Assembly (NCBI RefSeq): GCF_001552175.1
Contig: NZ_BCQR01000011.1
Location: 1 to 64,000, forward strand
Source: Actinomadura kijaniata NBRC 14229
Lineage (GTDB): Bacteria; Actinomycetota; Actinomycetes; Streptosporangiales; Streptosporangiaceae
DNA: 64,000 bases
Reading direction: 5' to 3'
How positions within the stretch are numbered: the first letter of the stretch is position 1; each line of letters opens with the position of its first letter. The position numbers and the translations under genes are program-made. Shown piece by piece: positions 40,117 to 49,493 of the stretch. Below the pieces are notes generated by a model. The model searched no databases and had not been told where the DNA came from. It saw nothing but the letters and a program-made list of their open reading frames with translations.

Positions 40117-40509
40117 TCAGCGGGCGAGGGCGGTGACCTCGACCTCGATCAGCCAGTCCGGCTGCGCGAGCGAGGAGACCTCCACCAGCGTGTCGGCGGG
40201 GTAGGGCTCGGACAGGAACTCCTCGCGCAGCTTGATCAGCTCGTCCAGATGGGCGGCCATGTCCCGGACGAAGATCCCAACCCGCACCACGTCGGTCAGG
40301 TCGGCCCCGGCGGCGGCCAGCACCTTGCGCAGGTTCTCGAACGCCTGCCGCCCCTGCTCCAGGAAGCCGCCGGGCACGGTCTTGCCCTGTTCGTCGATCC
40401 CGGCCTGGCCGGAGACGTACAGCACGCCGTTCGCCTTGATCGCCTGGGAGATCCGGTAGGGCGCGTACCAGTCGGGGTCGGTGGCGATCTTCTCGATGCG
40501 CTCGGACAC
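40117..40509 (-). CDS. RidA-family protein
   Basis: 130 residues. ERIEKIATDPDWYAPYRISQAIKANGVLYVSGQAGIDEQGKTVPGGFLEQGRQAFENLRKVLAAAGADLTDVVRVGIFVRD follows the YjgF/YER057c/UK114 fold, though the conserved Arg near position 105 of true RidA is replaced here (LVEVSSLAQPDWLIEVEVTA). It may hydrolyse reactive enamine/imine intermediates or a related substrate. GTG 40509 starts 35 bases before the ene-reductase in one operon. Confidence 0.84.
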   Translation of the reverse strand: MSERIEKIATDPDWYAPYRISQAIKANGVLYVSGQAGIDEQGKTVPGGFLEQGRQAFENLRKVLAAAGADLTDVVRVGIFVRDMAAHLDELIKLREEFLSEPYPADTLVEVSSLAQPDWLIEVEVTALAR

Positions 40510-40527
40510 GGGTCCTCCAAAAGTAGA

Positions 40528-40571
40528 TGCATGTACCTGCATGTCTTGCATGTACATGCATAGATTGCATG
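40528..40571. promoter_or_regulatory. Five TGCATG-type hexamers phased at 9-10 bp
   Basis: TGCATG occurs at 40528, 40538, 40547 and 40566, with TGCATA at 40557, so successive copies are 10, 9, 10 and 9 bp apart, close to one helical turn. The outer parts TGCATGTAC (40528-40536) and GTACATGCA (40552-40560) also form a larger palindrome. It fills the space between the RidA/ene-reductase operon and the MarR gene and is the likely MarR operator. Confidence 0.65.
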
Positions 40572-40612
40572 AGAGGTATTCTTCTGTCAACAGGAGAGAG
40601 CGAGGTGCGACG

Positions 40613-41035
40613 GTGGACGCGCAGGTCTGGGACCGGGTGATCACTCTGCACGGCCGGGTGGAACACGCCCTGTCCAAGGCGATGCAGCGCAGACACGGCC
40701 TCGGCCTGTCGGAGTTCCGCGCCCTGTGCCGCCTGGCCCACGCCGACGACGGCGAACTGCGCATGCAGGAGCTCGCCGACCTCATCGGCCTCAACCAGAG
40801 CTCGGTCAGCCGCCTGGTCGCCCGCCTGGAGGCGGCGGGCTTCACCCGCCGCGACCTGTGCCCCGGGGACCGCCGCGGCGTCTACACGGTCATCACCGAG
40901 GAGGGCCGCGCCATCCAGGACGAGGCGAACCCGACCTACCATGCGGTCCTGACCGAGGCCCTGGACGCCGCCGCCGGCGACGAGACCCTGGCCCCCCTGG
41001 TCACCACCCTCAGAAGCCAGTACGCCCTCGCGTAG
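40613..41035 (+). CDS. MarR-family regulator of the RidA/OYE operon
   Basis: 140 residues. LHGRVEHALSKAMQRRHGLGLSEFRALCRLAHADDGELRMQELADLIGLNQSSVSRLVARLEAAGFTRRDLCPGDRRGVYTVITEEGRAIQ is a full MarR winged helix with the DRR wing motif. GTG 40613 is preferred; CGAGG at 40601-40605 is the nearest ribosome-site candidate. The divergent promoter region consists almost entirely of phased TGCATG repeats. It probably responds to an electrophile or aromatic compound and represses the ene-reductase. Confidence 0.9.
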   Translation: MDAQVWDRVITLHGRVEHALSKAMQRRHGLGLSEFRALCRLAHADDGELRMQELADLIGLNQSSVSRLVARLEAAGFTRRDLCPGDRRGVYTVITEEGRAIQDEANPTYHAVLTEALDAAAGDETLAPLVTTLRSQYALA

Positions 41036-41048
41036 AGCCCCTCGGGAA

Positions 41049-41107
41049 GCGGACGGCCGCACCGGACCAATAACCGGTGTCCCATCCCCCTGAGAGAGGC
41101 CGTCCGC
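41049..41107 (+). terminator. Branched hairpin between MarR and sigma factor genes
   Basis: GCGGACGGCC (41049-41058) pairs with GGCCGTCCGC (41098-41107), enclosing an inner stem CACCGG/CCGGTG (41060-41065, 41074-41079). It lies 14 bases after the MarR stop and 19 before the sigma factor start; terminator or mRNA leader structure. Confidence 0.45.
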
Positions 41108-41125
41108 GATGAGAACGAGTCCGAC

Positions 41126-41704
41126 GTGACCGCGGTGCGCACCGAGAGCGACGCCGAGGTCATCGAACGGTCGTTGCGCGAGCCCGAGGCGTTCGCCGCG
41201 CTGTACGACCAGCACGCTCCGGCCGTCCACCGCTACCTCGCCCGCCGCCTCGGGCCCGACCTGGCCGACGACCTGATGGCCGAGACGTTCCTGCGGGCGT
41301 TCCAGCAGCGCGACCGCTACGACCGCGCCCGCGCCGACGCCCGCCCCTGGCTGTACGGCATCGCCACGAACCTGGTCGGCGGGCACCGCCGCGCCGAGGT
41401 CCGGTTCTGGCGGATGATCGCGCGGACCGGGATCGACCCGGCCGTCGACTCCCCCGCCGACCGGATCGCCGAACGGGTCAGCGCCCAGGGCGAACGCGCC
41501 GCGCTCGCCGCCGCCCTGGCCCGCCTCAACCGGGGGCAGCGCGACGTCCTGCTGCTGACCGCCGCCGGGGAGCTGACCCCGGCCGAGATCGCGGAGGCGC
41601 TCGGCGTCGCCCCCGGCACCGTCCACTCCCGGCTGAACCGGGCGCGCCGCAGGATGCGCGCCGCGCTGGACGGCCGCGACCCCCTGACGAACGCGAAGGA
41701 CTGA
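41126..41704 (+). CDS. ECF RNA polymerase sigma factor
   Basis: 192 residues. Region 2 is FAALYDQHAPAVHRYLARRLGPDLADDLMAETFLRAFQQRDRYDRARADARPWLYGIATNLVGGHRR, region 4 is ALAALAALARLNRGQRDVLLLTAAGELTPAEIAEALGVAPGTVHSRLNRARRRMR-like. It has no fused C-terminal domain. The next gene, three bases after the stop, is a CU044_5270 family protein, the usual neighbour of this ECF type and the probable membrane-anchored partner. GTG 41126 overlaps a six-codon ORF (ATG 41109) by GTGA; the ribosome site is weak. Targets unknown. Confidence 0.88.
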   Translation: MTAVRTESDAEVIERSLREPEAFAALYDQHAPAVHRYLARRLGPDLADDLMAETFLRAFQQRDRYDRARADARPWLYGIATNLVGGHRRAEVRFWRMIARTGIDPAVDSPADRIAERVSAQGERAALAAALARLNRGQRDVLLLTAAGELTPAEIAEALGVAPGTVHSRLNRARRRMRAALDGRDPLTNAKD

Positions 41705-41707
41705 CCG

Positions 41708-42697
41708 ATGAGCGAGCTGAGGAAGATGTACGACGAGGTGCGCCCGGTCGGCCCGGACGTGCTGGCCGAGGGCCGCGTGCGGCTGCTCGCGGCGGCCCAC
41801 GAGGCCGGGGCGCCCGTCCGCACGCGGAAGTCCCGGCGCGGCTGGACGGCCGGGCTGGTCGCGGTCGGCGCGGTGGCGACGGCGGCCGGAGCGGTCGCCG
41901 TCGTCCCCGGAACCGAGAAGCCGCGGGTGCGGCCGTCCGCCACCGAGCCCGTCGTGCGGCTGGCGAGCGCGAGCGAGGTGCTACGCCGCGCCGCCGACGC
42001 CGCCGGCCGCGAACCCGACCTGAACCCCCGCGACGACCAGTACATCCACATCAGGTCGGTCGACAACGCGAACGGCATCAGGCGTGAGCTCTGGAGGTCG
42101 GTGGACGGGAAGAAGGCGTCGGTGCTCCACCGGGACCCGTGCAATCCCTCCGGCAAGGGGGCGTGCACCGACTCCTTCCGTGAGGAGGGGCGTCCCACCG
42201 CCTTCTACCGGCGGTTGCCGACCGACCCGAAGGCGCTGGAGGCGTGGTTCCGCCGCGACATCGGCGCCGGCCACACCTTCGAGAAGGGCAAGCCGACCGT
42301 GGAGCAGCGCATCTGGATGGAGATCGAGGGGACGCTGCTCGAACAGTACGTGCCGCCGAAGCTGCGCGCCGCGATGTTCACCATGGTGAGCCGCATGCCG
42401 GGCAGCCGGGTCGTCAACGGGATCACCGACCCGGCGGGCCGCCCCGCCGTCGCCGTCACCATGCCGGGGAAGGTCTGGAAGGGCGGTGGAGAGCGGGGGG
42501 AGATCGTGTTCGACCGGCGTACGTTCCAGGTCATCGGCCTGCGCACGGAAGGGAAGTGGACGGGCACGCTGCTGGGCGTCTCCGTGACCGACACCGCGCC
42601 GAAGGTCACGCCCCGCGAGGGCAAGCGGCCCCGGTCGCCCGCCGGGAAGCGGTCCCGGAACCGGCCGGGTCACCACCCTGAATCGGGTCGCCGGTGA
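41708..42697 (+). CDS. CU044_5270 family membrane-anchored protein, sigma factor partner
   Basis: 329 residues. The first 50 are cytoplasmic and basic, a single membrane helix follows (WTAGLVAVGAVATAAGAVAVV, about 52-72), and the rest is extracytoplasmic: ASEVLRRAADAAGREPDLNPRDDQYIHIRSV and ITDPAGRPAVAVTM fit CU044_5270 proteins. It is probably co-translated with the sigma factor and may act as its anti-sigma or sensor. The last about 30 residues are Arg/Pro rich and overlap the convergent epimerase gene by 92 bp, which suggests an extended or altered C-terminus. Confidence 0.82.
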   Translation: MSELRKMYDEVRPVGPDVLAEGRVRLLAAAHEAGAPVRTRKSRRGWTAGLVAVGAVATAAGAVAVVPGTEKPRVRPSATEPVVRLASASEVLRRAADAAGREPDLNPRDDQYIHIRSVDNANGIRRELWRSVDGKKASVLHRDPCNPSGKGACTDSFREEGRPTAFYRRLPTDPKALEAWFRRDIGAGHTFEKGKPTVEQRIWMEIEGTLLEQYVPPKLRAAMFTMVSRMPGSRVVNGITDPAGRPAVAVTMPGKVWKGGGERGEIVFDRRTFQVIGLRTEGKWTGTLLGVSVTDTAPKVTPREGKRPRSPAGKRSRNRPGHHPESGRR

Positions 42698-43421
42698 AGA
42701 ACGCGTCGGCGTCGGGGATCCGGGCGGCGTACTCCTCGGCGTCGTCCCGCGGGACGTAACCGATCTCGTCGCTGAGCTCCCAGAAGCGGCGGCTGTTGTC
42801 CGAGACGGCGTAGACCGTCAGGAAGTCCACGCCGGGCAGGGTGAGGGCGGCCCGCACGAACCCCGCGCCGTCGCGGTGGCTCAGCCAGGTCGCCAGGTGC
42901 CGGGACTCGGTGGGCTCGGCCTCGAAGCTGCCGATGCGCAGGCACACCACCTGGAGGCCGAACCTGTCGGCGTACAGGCGGCCCAGCGCCTCCACGACGA
43001 CCTTGCTGACCCCGTACAGCCCGTCCGGTCGCGGCGGCAGGTCCGGGGAGACCCGCCGCGACCGGGGGTAGTGGCCGGTCAGATGGTTGCTGCTGGCCAG
43101 CACGACCCGGGGCACCCCGGCGCGGCGGGCCGCCTCCAGCACGTGGTGGGTGGCCAGGACGTTGCCCTCGACCAGGTCCGGGAGCGGGGCCTCGCCCGGC
43201 ACCCCTGCCAGGTGGACGATCCCGTCCGCGCCCTCCACCAGGGGGACCGCCGCGTCGGGGTCGGTCAGGTCGGCCGTCCGGGCCTCCTCGTTGGGGGCCT
43301 CGGCGGTCAACGGCACGCGGTCGACGAGGACGAGCCGCTCGGCCTCCCGCCGCAGCGGCTCCCGCAGCACCGATCCGATCCGGCCCGCGGCGCCGGTGAG
43401 GACGACCGTTCCCAGTGACAT
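42606..43421 (-). CDS. NAD-dependent epimerase/dehydratase, uronate dehydrogenase-like
   Basis: 271 residues. VVLTGAAGRIGSVLREPLRR is the GxxGxxG nucleotide motif, DLTDPDAAVPLVEGADGIVHLAGVPG follows, catalytic Ser/Tyr/Lys appear in VVLASSNHLTGHYP and DGLYGVSKVVVEAL. SNHLTGHYP and the C-terminal WELSDEIGYVPRDDAEEYA are close to uronate dehydrogenases, which oxidise galacturonate or glucuronate to lactones. The C-terminal 30 residues (after GDPIQGGD) overlap the convergent CU044 gene and look degenerate. Start ATG 43421. Confidence 0.83.
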   Translation of the reverse strand: MSLGTVVLTGAAGRIGSVLREPLRREAERLVLVDRVPLTAEAPNEEARTADLTDPDAAVPLVEGADGIVHLAGVPGEAPLPDLVEGNVLATHHVLEAARRAGVPRVVLASSNHLTGHYPRSRRVSPDLPPRPDGLYGVSKVVVEALGRLYADRFGLQVVCLRIGSFEAEPTESRHLATWLSHRDGAGFVRAALTLPGVDFLTVYAVSDNSRRFWELSDEIGYVPRDDAEEYAARIPDADAFFTGDPIQGGDPAGSGTASRRATGAACPRGA

Positions 43422-43466
43422 GAACGCACCTCCGCGAGGCTTCCTCCCACCGGCCGCCGACGCGAA

Positions 43467-43500
43467 ACGCGGACGCCCGGCTCTCGCCGGGCGTCCGCGT
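43467..43500. terminator. Hairpin terminator of the His-rich copper gene
   Basis: ACGCGGACGCCCGG and CCGGGCGTCCGCGT pair over 14 bp with a six-base loop, 11 bases after the stop of the minus-strand His-rich gene. It can also end the opposite strand. Confidence 0.75.
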
Positions 43501-43511
43501 CGTCGGAGGGA

Positions 43512-44327
43512 TCAGTGGTGGTGGGCATGGTCATGGGCGGTGGGGGCGGGGGCGGCGATGGGCGCTTCGAGGGTGAACGCCGCCGTGCGGACCGTGTTGT
43601 CGTGCTTGAAGTCCAGGAACATCCGGTAGACGCCGGGGCCCGGGACGGCGACGTGGAACGTGATCTCCGGGCCGGGCGGGGTGACGCCGTCGCCCGGTTC
43701 GCCGTTCGGGTGGACGTGGACGTAGGCCAGGTCGCCCGCGCGCAGCACCACCAGGTGGCCGTACGCGGCGAGGTAGGGCTGGAGGTCGGTGACCGGGGCG
43801 CCGTCCTTGCGCACCGTCAGCGTGACCATGCCGCCCAGGTCGCCGGTCAGCGTCACCTCGTAGCCGTCGACGGTCGCGGTGGGCGCGGGCCCGGGGAGGG
43901 GGCGCGGGGCGTAGTCGCCCGCGACGGCCAGGTCCGCGCCGAGGGTGAGGGGGCGGCCGAGGTCGCGCGGGGCGATGTCGGTGAAGGCCCGGTAGGCGCC
44001 CGCCTCGGGCAGGTCGAGCTCGGTGCGCCAGGTGCCGTCGGCGGCGCGTTCGGGGTGCACGTGCCAGAACCCGGTCAGCTCGCGGGTGACGACGATCAGG
44101 TGCAGCTCGCGGTCGTGGAGGAGGCCGTACTCGGTGACGGGGTGGCCGTCGGGGCCGAGGATCCGGAACGTCAGCTCGTTGCGGCCGGGGCGCAGGACGG
44201 TCTGGTCGAGGGCCAGCGTGTAACCGTCCCGGGTGATCTGAAGCCCGCCGGGCGCGGCGTCGGCGTGGTGGGCGTGGCCGGTGGTGTGGCCCGTGGTGTG
44301 GCCGGTGGTGTGGCTCGTGGTGTTCAT
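43512..44327 (-). CDS. His-rich copper-associated protein, soluble paralogue
   Basis: 271 residues. Both ends are His rich (HTTGHTTGHTTGHAHHAD and AHDHAHHH). The core GGLQITRDGYTLALDQTVLRPGRNELTFRILGPDGHPVTEYGLLHDRELHLIVVTRELTGFWHVHPE consists of beta strands with His/Met metal positions, and VHVHPNGEPGDG repeats the pattern. It is paralogous over most of its length to the membrane-anchored protein at 47687. No signal peptide is seen. A perfect CsoR-type box 30 bp upstream places it in the copper response. It probably binds or buffers copper; no biochemical function is known to me. Start ATG 44327. Confidence 0.78.
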   Translation of the reverse strand: MNTTSHTTGHTTGHTTGHAHHADAAPGGLQITRDGYTLALDQTVLRPGRNELTFRILGPDGHPVTEYGLLHDRELHLIVVTRELTGFWHVHPERAADGTWRTELDLPEAGAYRAFTDIAPRDLGRPLTLGADLAVAGDYAPRPLPGPAPTATVDGYEVTLTGDLGGMVTLTVRKDGAPVTDLQPYLAAYGHLVVLRAGDLAYVHVHPNGEPGDGVTPPGPEITFHVAVPGPGVYRMFLDFKHDNTVRTAAFTLEAPIAAPAPTAHDHAHHH

Positions 44328-44356
44328 TGTCGTGCTCCCTTCGATGACACCGAATC

Positions 44357-44375
44357 TATACCCCCAGGGGGTATA
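44357..44375. promoter_or_regulatory. CsoR-type box TATACCCCCAGGGGGTATA
   Basis: A 19-bp palindrome with central A, matching the CsoR operator pattern (TACCCC-(N)-GGGGTA) in which copper releases the repressor. It lies 30 bp before the start of the His-rich gene. Confidence 0.82.
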
Positions 44376-44520
44376 TGTCATCAGGGTGGGATGTGATTCG
44401 CGACACTGTCCCCGGGTGAGCCGGATCGCCTTCATGGTCGCAATAAACGCGCAGGTGGCGCCGAGTTTCTTTGACAAAGAGTTATATGATGACTACGCAG
44501 AGTGAAGTAAGATTCCTTTC

Positions 44521-44985
44521 GTGTGCAGGAGGTACCGCCAGGTATCGGCCGGCCGCCCCCGCGGGGGAACGTGGCCGGCCCTCCTCGTCGCGGTCCTCCT
44601 GCTGACCTGCCTGGCGGGGGTCGGCGGTCCGGCCCCGGCCTCCGCCGTCCAGCCGTACGCGGGCGCGTCGTCCGGCTCCTCCGGAACCGTTCCCGAGGAG
44701 CAGCGCGGCGGCGAGGAGGGCGGCTCCGGCGAGCGCGTGCTGCGCGGCGACGGCGAGAGCGGCCGGGGCGAGAAGCCCGGCGGCCACGCCACCGCCCGGG
44801 GCCGGTCGGCCGGGCCGTTCGTGGCGCGGCCGCTGCCGTTCCGGCTCCTGACGGTCATCGTCCCGAACGCGCCCCCGCCCCTTCCCGCCGCGCATCCGGC
44901 CCCGCTGTCCGGTCCCCGGGCGGGCCCGGCCCGCCGGACCCCCGGCGCGCGCCTGCTCACCGGCCTCCAGATCTCCCGGACGTGA
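44521..44985 (+). CDS. Putative exported small protein, unknown
   Basis: 154 residues. VSAGRPRGGTWPALLVAVLLLTCLAGVGGPAPASAVQ is a signal peptide ending ASA; the mature part is Gly/Pro/Arg rich with one hydrophobic stretch (PFRLLTVIVPNAPPPLP). Upstream, TTGACA (44472-44477) with a 17-base spacer to TACGCA and an AT-rich leader looks like a promoter. GTG 44521 is the start used; no clear ribosome site precedes it. Codon bias is moderate, so I keep it with reduced confidence. It lies in the copper region but no CsoR box faces it directly. Confidence 0.55.
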   Translation: MCRRYRQVSAGRPRGGTWPALLVAVLLLTCLAGVGGPAPASAVQPYAGASSGSSGTVPEEQRGGEEGGSGERVLRGDGESGRGEKPGGHATARGRSAGPFVARPLPFRLLTVIVPNAPPPLPAAHPAPLSGPRAGPARRTPGARLLTGLQISRT

Positions 44986-45070
44986 CCCGCCTCGCGGGCC
45001 CTCGGCGACCGCCGAGCCGCCCGCGTCCGGCGACATCCGTCCAGACCGGCAGACAAGGGAGCGGGAATCC

Positions 45071-45322
45071 ATGCGCGTCCGGGACGTTCAGGTCATCACC
45101 GAAAAGTGGTACTTCTACTGCATGAACTGCCTCTGCTCGTGGCAGCGGGACTTCGAGGCACGGCACTGCGACGACGGGCACGGCGGCGACCACGTCGTCT
45201 GGCGGCTCAACGGTCACGCCGCGCTGCCTCCATGGGTGGACCCCCTCTGCCCGACCTGCCAGGGCTTCCAGGTCAAGGCGTTCCCGGGAGGACCCCGAGG
45301 GCTGGTCCCCGCCCAGCGGTGA
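45071..45322 (+). CDS. Small zinc-ribbon-like protein
   Basis: 83 residues. WYFYCMNCLCSWQRDFEARHCDDGHGG and DPLCPTCQGFQV carry two CxxC pairs with a further Cys/His, fitting a zinc ribbon. Preceded by AAGGGAGCGGGAATCC, a fair ribosome site, before ATG 45071. It may act as a small metal or RNA/DNA-binding protein; family not identified. A terminator shared with copA follows 17 bases after its stop. Confidence 0.72.
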   Translation: MRVRDVQVITEKWYFYCMNCLCSWQRDFEARHCDDGHGGDHVVWRLNGHAALPPWVDPLCPTCQGFQVKAFPGGPRGLVPAQR

Positions 45323-45338
45323 CCCCGGCGAAGCAGAC

Positions 45339-45376
45339 GGAACAGGCCCCGCCCGAACCCGGGCGGGGCCTGTTCC
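45339..45376. terminator. Bidirectional terminator between zinc-ribbon gene and copA
   Basis: GGAACAGGCCCCGCCC (45339-45354) pairs over 16 bp with GGGCGGGGCCTGTTCC (45361-45376), loop GAACCC. It stands between two convergent stop codons. Confidence 0.82.
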
Positions 45377-45397
45377 CGTGGAGCGTCCGCTCCTGGA

Positions 45398-47650
<2,253 letters not shown>

Positions 47651-47686
47651 TGCTCGCTCCTCTCTGTGATCTTCGTGCGGGATGTC

Positions 47687-48682
47687 TCAGTGCGTGTGTC
47701 CGTCGTCCCCGTGTCCGCCGTCTCCGGCGGGCGGCGGGGTCGCGGCCGTTCCCGCCCGCGCGGTGAACTCGGCGGTGCGGACCTTGCCCTCATGCTGGAA
47801 GTCCAGGTAGAGGCGGTATGTTCCGGTGCTCGGGACCTCGGCGTAGAACGTGATGTCCGGCCCCGGCCTGGTCCTGCCGTCGCCCGGTTCCCCGTCCGGG
47901 TGGACGTGGAGGTAGGCCAGGTCGCCGCTGCGCAGCGCGACCAGGTGGCCGTACGCCTCAAGGTACGGCTCCAGGTCGGTGACGGGCCGGCCGTCCTTGC
48001 GCACCGACAGGGTCAGTTTGCTGCTGCGCCCGGGGACGAGGTCGCCGTTCAAAGTGACCTCGTAGCCGTCGACGCGGGCGGTGCGCCCGGGTTCGGGCAG
48101 CGGCTTGGGCTTCTGCCCGCCGGGCGCGACGACGTCGGTTCCCAGCGTGAGCTGCCGCTTGGCGCCCTGCGGCTTGACGTCGGTGAAGAAGCGGTAGGTC
48201 CCGGCGTCGGGCAGGGTCAGCGGGATCGACCAGACCCCACCCCCGGCCTGCCCTTCGAGCAGGGTCGGGTGCAGGTGCTGGAACCCCGACAGGTCCCGCC
48301 GCGCGACGATCAGGTGCAGCTTCTTGCCGTGCAGGGTCTCGTAGGCGGTGACGGGCTTGCCGTCCGGGCCGTTCACCGTGAACCGGAAGTCGGTCCGCTC
48401 GCCCGGCTCGACCGTCGTGGCGGCCGGGACGAGCGTGTAGCCGTCCTCGGACACCTGGAGCCCGCCCGGGACGGGGGAGGACGCCGGTGCGTTCCCGCCG
48501 CCGTGGCCGTCACCGTGGCCGCCGCTCTGCGTTCCGTTCCGGGTGCCGCCCGCCTGGTGGCCGTGTCCGCCGGTCTCGGCGGTCGCGCCGACGGGGCCGG
48601 TGATCTGCCCGACCCCGACGGCGCCTCCGAAGACGGCGGCCAGGCCCAGGGCGAACGCCCCCAGCTTGGTCGCGACGTTCAT
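47687..48682 (-). CDS. His-rich copper-associated protein, membrane-anchored paralogue
   Basis: 331 residues. A signal peptide or membrane anchor (KLGAFALGLAAVFGGAVGVGQI) is followed by a His/Gly-rich stretch (GGHGHQAGG, GGHGDGHGGG), then the core GGLQVSEDGYTLVPAATTVEPGERTDFRFTVNGPDGKPVTAYETLHGKKLHLIVARRDLSGFQHLHP and LAYLHVHPDGEPGDG, and a C-terminal GGHGDDGHTH. The core parallels the soluble protein at 43512 along its length. It sits one base after copZ, before copA. Probably an extracytoplasmic copper binder that receives or hands on copper; unproven. Start ATG 48682. Confidence 0.78.
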   Translation of the reverse strand: MNVATKLGAFALGLAAVFGGAVGVGQITGPVGATAETGGHGHQAGGTRNGTQSGGHGDGHGGGNAPASSPVPGGLQVSEDGYTLVPAATTVEPGERTDFRFTVNGPDGKPVTAYETLHGKKLHLIVARRDLSGFQHLHPTLLEGQAGGGVWSIPLTLPDAGTYRFFTDVKPQGAKRQLTLGTDVVAPGGQKPKPLPEPGRTARVDGYEVTLNGDLVPGRSSKLTLSVRKDGRPVTDLEPYLEAYGHLVALRSGDLAYLHVHPDGEPGDGRTRPGPDITFYAEVPSTGTYRLYLDFQHEGKVRTAEFTARAGTAATPPPAGDGGHGDDGHTH

Positions 48683-48683
48683 G

Positions 48684-48893
48684 TCACACCTTCACCTCGT
48701 AGCCGGCCTCCTCGACGGCGTCCCGCACCCGGGCGTCGTCGAGCGGGCCGTCGCTGGTCACGGTCACCCTGCCGGTCGCCAGGTCCACGTCCACGGCGGT
48801 CACCCCGGCGATCTGGCCGACCTCCTGCTTGACGGAGCCGACGCAGTGGCCGCAGGTCATCCCGGCGACGGTGTAGGTGGTGTCAACGCTCAT
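48684..48893 (-). CDS. copZ: Copper chaperone, CopZ-type HMA protein
   Basis: 69 residues. TYTVAGMTCGHCVGSVKQEVGQIAGVTAVDVDLATGRVTVTSDGPLDDARVRDAVEEAGYEV is a single heavy-metal-associated domain with MTCGHC. It binds Cu(I) and delivers it to CopA. I chose ATG 48893, with GGGAGG eight bases upstream; TTG 48911 is in frame but not family-like. First gene of the copper operon; two CsoR boxes lie upstream. Confidence 0.93.
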   Translation of the reverse strand: MSVDTTYTVAGMTCGHCVGSVKQEVGQIAGVTAVDVDLATGRVTVTSDGPLDDARVRDAVEEAGYEVKV

Positions 48894-48911
48894 CCCGAAC
48901 CTCCCTCTCAA

Positions 48912-48982
48912 GTACCCCTAGGGGGTATCCCATAGCCTCGATAGTACTCATCGGAGCCGGGATTGCAACCCCTAGGGGGTAT
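48912..48982. promoter_or_regulatory. Two CsoR-type boxes before copZ
   Basis: GTACCCCTAGGGGGTAT (48912-48928) and ACCCCTAGGGGGTAT (48968-48982), both with the CCCCTAGGGG core of actinobacterial CsoR operators. They frame the probable promoter of the copZ operon. A related TATACCCCCAGGGGGTATA stands before the second His-rich gene. Confidence 0.82.
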
Positions 48983-48984
48983 GG

Positions 48985-49161
48985 GTTCCCCGTGACCTGG
49001 GACACATCGGATGCGTGGACGCCCCATGGGCGCCGCGCGGGCCTCTCCCGGCCCCGGGCCCCCGGGGCCGCCCGTTCCCCGCTCGCGGCGAGTGACCGGA
49101 AACGCCGTCTAGCGGGGACGGCCGTGGATGGGAGGACTTTGGGCGCCTTGTTACACGGAAG
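48985..49161. other. Gene-free stretch upstream of the DnaA-box cluster
   Basis: No reading frame here looks real on either strand. A GC-rich segment (about 49020-49080) with runs of G and C contains several short self-complementary stretches but no clean terminator. I see nothing else in it. Confidence 0.5.
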
Positions 49162-49298
49162 TTATCCACAGGATGTGTGGAGCCGGAGTCGGTAATCCCT
49201 AGGGTTTTTGTCCACTGGTGACCGGATGGCCAGGGTGAATGTCGCGAAGTTCCCGAGGGTCGCGAAGTTGTCCACAGGGCTGTCCACAGCTTTCCACA
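49162..49298. other. Cluster of DnaA-box sequences
   Basis: TTATCCACA (49162-49170) and TTGTCCACA (49268-49276) match the actinobacterial DnaA-box consensus TT(G/A)TCCACA exactly. TTGTCCACT (49208-49216) and CTGTCCACA (49280-49288) differ at one position, CTTTCCACA (49290-49298) at two. All point the same way. The 9-mer GTCGCGAAG also occurs at 49241, 49259 and 49316. The genes around are not those of an origin (no dnaA, dnaN, gyrB or rpmH), so it is either a DnaA-binding control site or an origin-like relic. Confidence 0.65.
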
Positions 49299-49379
49299 AG
49301 CCTGTGGGTTTCTTCGTCGCGAAGCCTTGACGGAAGATCGACTCGATCGATGGTCTCGCACGTCCCCGGGCAAGGGAAC

Positions 49380-49408
49380 GGCCCCGGCCGGGCGGCCGGG
49401 GCCTTTTT
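49380..49408 (+). terminator. Classic intrinsic terminator with no gene before it
   Basis: GGCCCCGGCC (49380-49389) pairs with GGCCGGGGCC (49394-49403), loop GGGC, directly followed by TTTTT (49404-49408). The U tract is on the plus strand, yet no plus-strand gene ends here, so a short untranslated RNA may stop at this point. Confidence 0.78.
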
Positions 49409-49493
49409 CCCGCGGTCGAGCCGGAACGGGGAGGTCTCGCCCGCGTCGGCGGACCTGTGGAGCCGGGGACGGTGGACCGGTCGGAACGCGGGC

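Noticed and set aside
39008-41800. 930-codon minus-strand frame
   Set aside because: Real only from ATG 40081 downward (ene-reductase); the upper part is antisense to MarR and the sigma factor.
49195-49206. Third CsoR box near 49200 (CCCTAGGG)
   Set aside because: Only an 8-bp core is present and the flanking TACC/GGTA parts are missing.
48985-49493. Chromosomal origin oriC
   Set aside because: DnaA boxes are present but dnaA, dnaN, recF, gyrB, rpmH and an AT-rich unwinding segment are absent, so I call it only a DnaA-box cluster.
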